This document shows positions 38,058-44,441 of a stretch of DNA of 64,000 nucleotides, piece after piece; within the stretch, counting starts at the first letter, position 1, and the number at the start of each line of letters is the position of its first letter. The position numbers were made by a program, and so were the translations under genes. A model generated the notes under the pieces. The model had not been told where the DNA came from, ran no database searches, and worked only from the letters and a program-made list of their open reading frames with translations. The stretch is from JAKFWF01 sp963732635. Lineage in GTDB: Bacteria > Pseudomonadota > Alphaproteobacteria > Rhizobiales > Hyphomicrobiaceae. The DNA is taken from positions 103,534-167,533 of the forward strand of contig CAVTAL010000006.1 in NCBI GenBank assembly GCA_963732635.1. The letters are read 5' to 3'.

Positions 38058-38645
38058 TCACAGATTGCGTTGGCCGAGTTGCACCGCGCGCGCCAGCATC
38101 GCCGCCACTTGTGTCTCGGAGCGGCGGAAGCTGTCGGCATCGGGCGTCGTGATGTTGAAGACGATCGGTCGCGCGTTGCCGCCGGTGTCGGCCTTGACGC
38201 CGAGCCGTCCGTCGGGGCCGCGAGCGAGCGGCATGATCGCCTCGGCGCCGCGTTCGCCGGCGATGCCGGTCTTGGCGCCGCCGAGTGGGAACGCGATCGG
38301 GCTTGAGATCACGCCGCCCGCCGCGAACGGTACCGGCAGGCCGCCCTGGAACACGCCGCCATTGGCGAAGGCCATGCTGCTGCCTGACAGCAAGCCGGAA
38401 AACGCCTGGCCGAGGCCTTGTTCGAGTGGCTTGAAGGCGGCGCCAAGCGCGATGCGGCTCAGCGACATTGCGAGCGTATCGATCGTATCGCTCAAGCTGC
38501 GGCCCTTGACCACGAGGCCGGTGAAGGCGTTGGTCAGGGCGGTGCCGAATTGTCGGCCATACTTGGTGGCGTTCGCCAGTTCTTGCTGCAACGGGCCAGT
38601 GTCGGCATCGATGGCGACGGTCCAGGTTTCGACGGGTGTGTTCAT
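38058..38645 (-). CDS. GTA tape measure protein (RcGTA gp11)
   Basis: A 195-aa short tape-measure protein, as expected for the short GTA tail. It begins with a helical region (TGPLQQELANATKYGRQFGTAL) and ends with the conserved glycine-rich C-terminal part (AFANGGVFQGG, ISSPIAFPLGGAKTGIAGERGAEAIMPL). It sets tail length and is ejected with DNA. ATG 38645 is used; longer readings run into the family B repeat. Confidence 0.85.
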   Translation of the reverse strand: MNTPVETWTVAIDADTGPLQQELANATKYGRQFGTALTNAFTGLVVKGRSLSDTIDTLAMSLSRIALGAAFKPLEQGLGQAFSGLLSGSSMAFANGGVFQGGLPVPFAAGGVISSPIAFPLGGAKTGIAGERGAEAIMPLARGPDGRLGVKADTGGNARPIVFNITTPDADSFRRSETQVAAMLARAVQLGQRNL

Positions 38646-38678
38646 GGCGGTCCTGGGGAGTGGGTTCAAGCGTGGCGT

Positions 38679-38769
38679 CGTAGGGCGCAATAGCGAAGCG
38701 TATTGCGCCATTCCGCGGGTGCGGTGAGTTCCGCCGGCGCAATACGCGAAGACGCTATTGCGCCCTACG
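38679..38769. repeat. Dispersed palindromic repeat, family B (copy 2), inside the GTA operon
   Basis: 91 bp with CGTAGGG and CCCTACG ends and inner GCGCAATAGCGAAGCG / CGCTATTGCGC, closely like 13164-13250. It lies between the tail assembly chaperone and tape-measure genes. The stop codon of the chaperone (38765-38767) is part of the repeat terminus, just as at the helicase gene. Confidence 0.8.
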
Positions 38770-38929
38770 GATGGTCGGGAAATCTCGTCATCAGTTGGCT
38801 GAGGTCAAAGCGCGATGGCCTCGCCTCGGCAGGCGTCAACCAGCCGACGGCGGCGGCGAATTCGCGCGGTGTCATCGACCACAGTGTGGCGGGTGATAGT
38901 CGAAGGATGCCGAAGCCGGCCGCCATCAC
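38765..38929 (-). CDS. GTA phage tail assembly chaperone (rcc01693-like)
   Basis: A short frame of about 54 codons reads MAAGFGILRLSPATLWSMTP, then REFAAAVGWLTPAEARPSRF and DLSQLMTRFPDHP before the stop. This is the plan of the small GTA/phage tail assembly chaperone family (TAC_6). The start is GTG 38929 or ATG 38926, overlapping the gp10 stop (GTGA/TGATG). Residues PWDE just upstream are also typical, so the true start may lie further 5' with a non-standard codon. The stop is supplied by a family B repeat. Confidence 0.7.
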   Translation of the reverse strand: MMAAGFGILRLSPATLWSMTPREFAAAVGWLTPAEARPSRFDLSQLMTRFPDHP

Positions 38930-39294
38930 TTCGTCCCAGGGAAAGGGGCCGGCGCGCCCACCTCCGGGGACGATGCGTGATCGCCGGTCGCGCCGAATGT
39001 CGCCTGCAACAGGCGTGCGACCACGGCGACGAAGCCAGCCGCGCCGCCTTCTGACTGCATGCGCGCCACCGCCTCGTCGGTAATGTCGTGACCAGCGCCG
39101 CGTAGTCCGGCGGCAATGATGCTGACCGCATCGGAGGCCTTCAGCCGGCCGCTTTCGAAACGCTTGGCGAGCGCCAGCATGTCTGCATCACCGAAGGCAG
39201 ATTCGAGTTCGGCCAGCGCGCCGAGCGTCAGGCACAGCTTGTAGGCGACGCCGTCGAAACGCGCGTCGATCTCGCCACGGTGGCGGTTTGCCAT
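38926..39294 (-). CDS. GTA gp10-like protein (gene transfer agent family, tail assembly chaperone TAC_11)
   Basis: A 122-aa protein with the characteristic start ANRHRGEIDARFDGVAYKLCL and GALAELESAFG followed by DMLALAKRFESGRLKASDAV. The family is found in GTA and related phage clusters between the major tail protein and the tape measure. It probably assists tail assembly by binding the tape measure, together with the small chaperone whose start overlaps its stop. Confidence 0.85.
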   Translation of the reverse strand: MANRHRGEIDARFDGVAYKLCLTLGALAELESAFGDADMLALAKRFESGRLKASDAVSIIAAGLRGAGHDITDEAVARMQSEGGAAGFVAVVARLLQATFGATGDHASSPEVGAPAPFPGTK

Positions 39295-39308
39295 GTCTGG
39301 CGTGCTCC

Positions 39309-39719
39309 TCAGATCGCGGTGAAGGTGAGGTCGGCGGCACTTTCGAGCGCGATGTCGAAACCGATCTCGCCATCGTGCTTGCCGGTGAATTCGAGCGAAG
39401 AAATCTGGAACGCGCCCTGAACGACACCGAATGCCGGAATGACGATCTGCCAGGTCTTGATGACGCCGTCGAAGAACGCCTGCCGGATCGCGGCATCGGA
39501 CGTCGCATCCTTGAAGATGCCGGAACCGGTCACCCGCGCGGTGCGCACCGAGGCGCCGGCCAGCAACTCGCGCCATTGACCGGCCGAGTCCTGGTTGGTG
39601 ATGTCGACGGCCTCGGCGTTGAACGCGAGCGTGCGCGCGCGTAGTCCGGCGACGGTAATGAAGCCCGCCCCGCCGTCGTCGATCTTGAGCAGCAGGTCCT
39701 TGCCTTTTTGTGCAGCCAT
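39309..39719 (-). CDS. GTA major tail tube protein (RcGTA gp9, TP901-1-like)
   Basis: A 136-aa protein: AAQKGKDLLLKIDDGG, then VDITNQDSAGQWRELLAGASVRTARVTGSGIF and the C-terminal EFTGKHDGEIGFDIALESA. This matches the TP901-1 major tail protein family that polymerises into the tail tube. ATG 39719 has conserved sequence right after it; a start 15 bp upstream is less likely. Upstream is a 284-bp non-coding gap filled by a family C repeat. Confidence 0.9.
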   Translation of the reverse strand: MAAQKGKDLLLKIDDGGAGFITVAGLRARTLAFNAEAVDITNQDSAGQWRELLAGASVRTARVTGSGIFKDATSDAAIRQAFFDGVIKTWQIVIPAFGVVQGAFQISSLEFTGKHDGEIGFDIALESAADLTFTAI

Positions 39720-39767
39720 GGTGGTGTCTCGCAAGTTGAGGGGGAAGGGGAGAGGGCGCGGTGGAAG

Positions 39768-39916
39768 CCCCTCTCCCCGAGGCGCTCTTGGCGCGTACGG
39801 GGAGAGGGTTAGGGTGAGGGGCAGCCACAGGTGTGGAGCGAGCAGCCGCCCCTCACCCTCGGCCGGCCAAACGAGGCCGACCTCTGCCCTCTCCCCGCGA
39901 AGTGGCGGGGAGAGGG
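39768..39916. repeat. Dispersed palindromic repeat, family C (copy 2), inside the GTA operon
   Basis: Hairpins CCCCTCTCCCCG...CGGGGAGAGGG and GGGTGAGGGG...CCCCTCACCC, followed by a second pair ending GGCGGGGAGAGGG. The element occupies most of the gap between the gp8 and gp9 genes. The modules are shared with 5716-5906 and 41528-41597. Confidence 0.7.
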
Positions 39917-40018
39917 AAGTGTCTGCCAGACGGTGGCAGTCTGAAGCCTAAGCACCGTTCGAACGGCGGTGGCCCGCACATGGCGGCCGGCTCGCGGAAC
40001 GCGTGTCGGCGCGTGCAA

Positions 40019-40426
40019 CTAAAGAGCCTCGGTCACCGCGCGCAGGCGCAGGATGCCGTGCCAGGTTTCACCGTCGGCCTCGCGGCGCACGTCGGAGAAC
40101 TCGTGGCGAATGGAAATCAGGCGGTGACCGTCGAGGGCGAGCGGCTGTTGGTCGAGCGCGGCCTCGAGCGCGCCCAGCAGTTCGTGCGCCGGCTTGCGAC
40201 CGGCACCGCGGCTCCATGCATGCAGGGTGATGGCGTGCTCGTGGCCGTCGTCGGTGCCGGTTGACCAGTCGCGCACCGTGCTGCCGCCATAGGTGACATA
40301 GGGGAACGTCGGCGAGCGCGGCACGTCGTCGTAGATGCGCGGGCCACCGAGCACGGCATTGAGCCCGGCATCGGCGATGAGTTGGGCATGGAGGGCTTTC
40401 TGCAGCGCCCAGCTTGACGATGGCAT
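40019..40426 (-). CDS. GTA tail terminator/completion protein, DUF3168 (RcGTA gp8)
   Basis: A 135-aa protein with the DUF3168 pattern: ALQKALHAQLIADAGLNAVLG, RIYDDVPRSPTFPYVTYGG and HAITLHAWSRGAGRKPAHELL. It caps the tail tube at the head-proximal end. It follows the small gene at 40430 by 3 bp in the same direction. Confidence 0.88.
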   Translation of the reverse strand: MPSSSWALQKALHAQLIADAGLNAVLGGPRIYDDVPRSPTFPYVTYGGSTVRDWSTGTDDGHEHAITLHAWSRGAGRKPAHELLGALEAALDQQPLALDGHRLISIRHEFSDVRREADGETWHGILRLRAVTEAL

Positions 40427-40429
40427 GGT

Positions 40430-40573
40430 CTACCTCGGCGGTTCGTTGGACGGCTGAACGGGGGCGGCTGGCGGCGCGGCAGGTGTGCTGCGCGCTGCCT
40501 GCTCGGCAAGACGCGCGACCTGCGCGTCGGCGATGCGGCGGCCGAGACCTAGTACGCGAACGGCAAGCTTCAT
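40430..40573 (-). CDS. Small GTA-cluster protein of unknown function
   Basis: A 47-aa frame, KLAVRVLGLGRRIADAQVAR followed by an Ala/Pro-rich tail. Its ATG overlaps the stop of the head-tail adaptor gene (ATGA), and its stop lies 3 bp before gp8, so it is likely translated. I do not recognise a family. It could be a short scaffold or a decayed gene. Confidence 0.5.
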   Translation of the reverse strand: MKLAVRVLGLGRRIADAQVARLAEQAARSTPAAPPAAPVQPSNEPPR

Positions 40574-40899
40574 GGCGCCAGCTCCTCGGCGAGGCACACC
40601 AGCCGTCGGCGATGCGCGTCGCGTTCGTGTACGCCGTGAATTGCGTAGATCGTGGCGCCGTCGCGGAACCGCATGGCGGCGGTGATGTCGCTGCGCCAGC
40701 GGATCTCGATCTCGTGGCTGACGCGCGCCGCCTGGCCGTCGGCGGTGACGATTTCGCTCAGCGAGCGGGGCATGACGGCGGCCCATACGCCGCCCAGGCT
40801 GCTCCAGGTCTGCGCGGCGGCGGCCGCTTCGTCACCGCTGCGGACCGGAGTTTCAAGCGTGAGGCGGCGGCGCAATGCGCCGGTCGGTTGCAATTTCAT
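40570..40899 (-). CDS. GTA head-tail adaptor/stopper (RcGTA gp7, SPP1 gp16-like)
   Basis: A 109-aa protein typical of the phage head closure family: GALRRRLTLETPVRSGDEAA, SLGGVWAAVMPRS and the C-terminal FRDGATIYAIHGVHERDAHRRRL. It closes the head after packaging and joins the tail. It overlaps gp6 by ATGA. Confidence 0.87.
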   Translation of the reverse strand: MKLQPTGALRRRLTLETPVRSGDEAAAAAQTWSSLGGVWAAVMPRSLSEIVTADGQAARVSHEIEIRWRSDITAAMRFRDGATIYAIHGVHERDAHRRRLVCLAEELAP

Positions 40900-41468
40900 A
40901 GCCGGCGCATCCGATAGGGTTCGATGAGGCCGATGACGGCATCGGGGAAGGTCGCGGCGGTCGCCCCGGCGATCACCGGCTCGCGGTTTTCATACCAGTG
41001 CGCGGTGAGCAGCAGGATCGCCTGCCGCAACGGTGCCGGCACGTCGGTCGCGGCGACGCCGAAGCCGGCTGAGAATTGGATCTCGATGCCAAGTGCCGCG
41101 ACGCCGGGCTTTGGGAATCCGGTATTCACGGGTACGAGCCTCGGCGGCGGGCCCTGCGGGTCGAGGATGTAGTTCGCCGCCGTGACCGTCGTGAACGACA
41201 GATCGCTATTCTGGATACGGACGGAAGCGACGCCGATGAGTGGCCGCATCGGCAACTCGACAGCATTGCGCGGCCAGGCATCGAAACGCCAGGTCCAGCT
41301 CTGCTGGATGAGTGCGAGGCCGAGGATCGCCTCGACCTGCAATCGCGAGGTGGTGATCAGACTGGCGATGAAAGTGTCTTCCGTGGCCGCGTCGACGCGC
41401 AGGTGCGCCTTGGCTTCGGCAAGCGAAACCGGCTCGAGCGCCGGCGCGCCCGTCATCGTGAGTGACAT
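40896..41468 (-). CDS. GTA head-tail connector (RcGTA gp6, gp6-like/phiE125 gp8 family)
   Basis: A 190-aa protein. LAEAKAHLRVDAATEDTFI and LITTSRLQVEAILGLALIQQ near the N-terminus and VPAPLRQAILLLTAHWYENRE near the C-terminus are diagnostic of the phage connector family that binds the portal. It is the first gene after a 245-bp non-coding gap behind the capsid gene that contains a family C repeat. Confidence 0.88.
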   Translation of the reverse strand: MSLTMTGAPALEPVSLAEAKAHLRVDAATEDTFIASLITTSRLQVEAILGLALIQQSWTWRFDAWPRNAVELPMRPLIGVASVRIQNSDLSFTTVTAANYILDPQGPPPRLVPVNTGFPKPGVAALGIEIQFSAGFGVAATDVPAPLRQAILLLTAHWYENREPVIAGATAATFPDAVIGLIEPYRMRRL

Positions 41469-41527
41469 GGGTGGAACCTCGTAAACAGGGGAAGAAGGTT
41501 GGGCGACAGCAGGTATGGAGCAGGCAC

Positions 41528-41597
41528 CCGCCCCTCACCCTCGGCCGGCAAAAAGCCGGCCTCTGCCCTCTCCCCCGAAGCGGCGGGGGAGAGGGGA
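41528..41597. repeat. Dispersed palindromic repeat, family C (copy 3), inside the GTA operon
   Basis: GCCCCTCACCCTCGGCCGGC followed by a GCCGGC hairpin and CCCTCTCCCCC...GGGGGAGAGGGG. It lies between the capsid and connector genes. It shares arms and order with the copies at 5.7 and 39.8 kb. Confidence 0.7.
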
Positions 41598-41713
41598 AGA
41601 AAGCGCTCACTTGCTTCCGGTCACAAGGCCGAGGCACCAAGGGTGCCCGGCGCGAGCGCCGCCCTCGCGGAGCCGGCCGCGCGCAGCGCGAACAGCCGGC
41701 GTGAGCGATCAAA

Positions 41714-42952
41714 TCAAACCAAACCGAACTTCAGCAGTTTGATGGCATCGAAGTCCTGGATGCCGCCACCGACGCGCTTGGTCGTATAGAACAGCACGTA
41801 GGGTTTGGCCGAGTACGGATCACGCAGGATGCGCACGCCGACCCGATCGACGATCAGGTAGCCGCGCTCGAAGTCGCCGAACGCCACCGAGAAGCTGTCG
41901 GTGGCGATGTTCGGCATGTCCTCGCATTCGGCGACCGGATAGCCGAGCAGCAGCGGCATCTCGCCGGCCTTTGACGGCGGCTGCCAGATGTAGTTGCCGT
42001 TGCTGTCCTTGAACTTGCGGATCGCACCCTGCGTCGCCCGGTTCATGGTGAAGGTGCCGTTGGCGCGATAGCCGGCCTTCACCGCGAAGGTGAGGTCGAT
42101 CAGCTTGTCGGTCGGCGTGGCGGCCGGGAAGCCGCCGGCGACGCCGGTCGCGAGGTAGCCCGAGTTGCCCCAGGTCCACGACGCGTTGGCGACCTTGGTG
42201 TAGCCGAGGAAGCCCTTCGGCTTGTTGACGCCGTCGCCGGTGACGAAGGCGGTGCCTTCCTGGTCGGCGAAGGCGATGCGGACTTCGTCGGCAATCCACT
42301 GGTCGATGTTGACGGCGCTGTCGTCGAGCAGCGCCTGCGTCGCCGACGGCATGGCGTAGAGTTCCATGGTCGGGAAGGCGAGCGAGGCCAACTGGGGGCT
42401 CGCGGTTTCCGGCCGTGCGGCGGTCTCGCCGACCCAGCCGGTGGCAGGACCCGAGATCATGAACGGTTTGTTGTAGACGTTCGACGACACCTGGCGGACG
42501 CCGGAGATGCCACGGATCGGCGACAGCGTGCGCACCGCCCGGTTGATACCGGCCTCGATTTCCGGCGGCACGGTATAGCCGCCGTCGGCACTGGAGCCGA
42601 CCGATAGCGCCTTCTCCTCGAGCGACCGCAGCGAACGGATCTCGCCGGTGCGGATGTAGCCGTCGAACGCCGCCTTGTGCTGCAGGCTCGCGCCTGAACG
42701 CGCGGAGCCGCCGAGCTGCGGCCGCTGTGCCTTCAGCGCCATCTCGTCGAGCGCGCGGCGATGGCCGTCCATCGCGTCCTCGATGCGCTGCAGGCGGTCG
42801 GTGGTGACGACGTCGGCACCGGTCTTGCGTTCGACTTCGCCCAAGCGCTCGTCGTTGGTTTCCTTGAACTGCTCGAATGCGCGCATGAGATCATCATACT
42901 GCGCATTGATGTCGACGCTGGCCTTCACTTCAATCTGTTGGTCTTTCAGCAT
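41714..42952 (-). CDS. GTA major capsid protein (RcGTA gp5, HK97 fold)
   Basis: A 412-aa HK97-type capsid protein. The N-terminal part (about 1-110) is a charged coiled-coil delta/scaffold domain removed by the protease. The shell domain begins around residue 115 (ALSVGSSADGGYTVPPEI) and includes ISGVRQVSSN, PTMELYAMPSATQALLDD and the C-terminal DRVGVRILRDPYSAKPYVLFY. ATG 42952 with AGGA 6 bp before is better than the ATG at 42964, which overlaps the protease stop. Confidence 0.93.
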   Translation of the reverse strand: MLKDQQIEVKASVDINAQYDDLMRAFEQFKETNDERLGEVERKTGADVVTTDRLQRIEDAMDGHRRALDEMALKAQRPQLGGSARSGASLQHKAAFDGYIRTGEIRSLRSLEEKALSVGSSADGGYTVPPEIEAGINRAVRTLSPIRGISGVRQVSSNVYNKPFMISGPATGWVGETAARPETASPQLASLAFPTMELYAMPSATQALLDDSAVNIDQWIADEVRIAFADQEGTAFVTGDGVNKPKGFLGYTKVANASWTWGNSGYLATGVAGGFPAATPTDKLIDLTFAVKAGYRANGTFTMNRATQGAIRKFKDSNGNYIWQPPSKAGEMPLLLGYPVAECEDMPNIATDSFSVAFGDFERGYLIVDRVGVRILRDPYSAKPYVLFYTTKRVGGGIQDFDAIKLLKFGLV

Positions 42953-42960
42953 GGAGTTCC

Positions 42961-43698
42961 TCATCTGTAGGTGGAAATGGTTCGGTTGGAGGGTGGTTGG
43001 CGCAGCAGGTGGGCCGCCGTCGCCATCTGGGCTGCTAGCCGCGTCTGCCAGCCCGAGGCCTGCCTCGCATCGCGCAAGGTCTTGAGCCCCGTCAGCCCGT
43101 CGCGCATCACCGCGCGGGCCTCCGTTCGCGTGAACCCAGCGTCCTGCGTGAGCCAGCGTTCGAATTCTCGTTCCGTCGGCGTGGTGCCGGCGAAGGCGGA
43201 TGCCTTGACGCTCGTGACGCGCGCCTCGGGCAGCATCGGGAAGGTGACGACCGAGATTTCCCACAGGTCGATTTCGGCGAGTGCACGGCCGCTGCTGCCG
43301 CTGCGACTGTCGCGACGGCCCTTGACGGCGCGGAAGCCGATCGACAGGCCGTCGATGGCGCGCGAGCGCATCAAGGCCAGAACCTCGCGCGCCTTGGCGA
43401 CTTCGGTCGTCAACCGGCCGCGCGCATAGAGGCCGCGGGCATCTTCGTAGAGCCGTTCCCACACGCCGATCGGTTGCGCCGGATCGTGCTGGAACAGCAT
43501 CCGCACGCCGCCGGTTCCGCGTGCCTTGAGGCTCGCCTTGAAGGCGCCGGGCAGCACAACGTCGCCACCGAGATCGCGGCGATTGAAGATGCTGGCATAA
43601 CCCTCGAAGGTGCCGTCGAGCGACACCTGGCGGACGTCGAGGGCGTGAAACTTCACCTCCGCCGCCCGTTCGACGGGGGCGCTGAGCGATCTGTGCAT
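42961..43698 (-). CDS. GTA prohead protease (RcGTA gp4, HK97 family)
   Basis: A 245-aa serine protease that matures the capsid. Conserved parts: GTFEGYASIFNRRDLGGDVVLPGAF, the catalytic His in MLFQHDPAQPIG and the Ser in IDGLSIGFRAV. The C-terminal tail is a helical extension. ATG 43698 is chosen since the conserved domain follows within 20 residues; an ATG at 43800 is possible. Upstream is the portal-gene duplicate and a repeat rather than the portal itself. Confidence 0.9.
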   Translation of the reverse strand: MHRSLSAPVERAAEVKFHALDVRQVSLDGTFEGYASIFNRRDLGGDVVLPGAFKASLKARGTGGVRMLFQHDPAQPIGVWERLYEDARGLYARGRLTTEVAKAREVLALMRSRAIDGLSIGFRAVKGRRDSRSGSSGRALAEIDLWEISVVTFPMLPEARVTSVKASAFAGTTPTEREFERWLTQDAGFTRTEARAVMRDGLTGLKTLRDARQASGWQTRLAAQMATAAHLLRQPPSNRTISTYR

Positions 43699-43843
43699 GC
43701 GGGCTGGTATCCTCGTGTTGTCAGGCGAAAGCCGAACGGTATCGGCCCCGCGCCAGTGAAGGTGCGAGGGTGGGAGAAGTCGGCGGAGTTCAGTTGTCAT
43801 ACCAAACCGCGAAACCAATAACCTACGCAATTCATGCGCAGTC

Positions 43844-43933
43844 CCGTAGGTCGGCTAGAGCCCGCTTGCGAGAGCCGACATTCCCCGAGCGGTGCCAGTC
43901 GCGTCGGGTCTCGCAATTGGGCTCTACCCGACG
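43844..43933. repeat. Palindromic repeat, related to family A
   Basis: Inverted arms CCGTAGGTCGGCTAGAGCCC and GGGCTCTACCCGACG enclose about 60 bp with inner GAGAGCCGAC / GTCGGGTCTC. The CGTAGGT end resembles family A but the sequence is otherwise different. It lies between the portal-gene fragment and the protease gene. Confidence 0.55.
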
Positions 43934-43968
43934 AAGCGGTCAATATTTTCGCGGGCCGGTATCAGGCG

Positions 43969-44167
43969 TCAGACGTCGGATGACTGCTCGGACGGCGCTT
44001 CGCGGTCGGGCGCCAGGGCGTCGAGGTCGGGACGCAGTTCGAGGTGGATTGCGTCATCAGCCAGCAGCCAGTTCGACAGCGCCTTGTCGGTTCGCGTCGC
44101 CAGCGGAATGACCGTCTGCCGCCAGAACGATCGGTTGGCCTCGCCGTAGTTCGAATACGTATTGTCG
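43969..44167 (-). pseudogene. Duplicated 3' fragment of the GTA portal gene
   Basis: Positions 43996-44167 repeat 45117-45297 of the portal gene with about four mismatches and one 9-bp deletion. In the portal frame it reads NYGEANRSFWRQTVIPLATR and LLADDAIHLELRPDLDALAP, then leaves the homology and stops after APSEQSSDV (stop at 43969-43971). It has no start codon of its own. Homology begins abruptly at 44167, just beyond the small gene at 44.2-44.4 kb. It is therefore a recent duplication flanking the toxin-immunity pair. Confidence 0.85.
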
Positions 44168-44206
44168 GTGGGTCACCGGCGATACGATTTGAGATATCGC
44201 AAGCCC

Positions 44207-44437
44207 CTATTCATATTGGCCAGGATACCCCAAAAATAATTCGCGACGCAGATCTTCTTCAGTGTCCCCAAGCATACCATTCAATTCGTGGTAGTCATTG
44301 GGTTCGATGATGCCCCATTCCATCATTGCCGCGAGGTAGCCTTTCCAAAGCAGAATGCATGCCGCATTGTTGGCGTGGTGTCGTACGTGCGGTAAAATTC
44401 GGTTCTTGAGCTCTTCTTTGCTGGGTTTGCGCGCCAT
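44207..44437 (-). CDS. Candidate immunity protein for the portal-fused toxin domain
   Basis: A 76-aa acidic, helical, cytosolic protein (EELKNRILPHVRHHANNAA, LLWKGYLAAMMEWGIIEP, ending ELFLGYPGQYE) with no signal peptide. It starts 4 bp after the portal-toxin stop. Its Shine-Dalgarno (AGGAGA) is formed by the last two codons of the toxin, so translation is coupled. Base composition is visibly more AT-rich than neighbouring GTA genes, a sign of transfer. The plan resembles small CdiI-type immunity proteins, but I base the call mainly on position and coupling. It has no counterpart in standard GTA clusters. Confidence 0.6.
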   Translation of the reverse strand: MARKPSKEELKNRILPHVRHHANNAACILLWKGYLAAMMEWGIIEPNDYHELNGMLGDTEEDLRRELFLGYPGQYE

Positions 44438-44441
44438 GACA

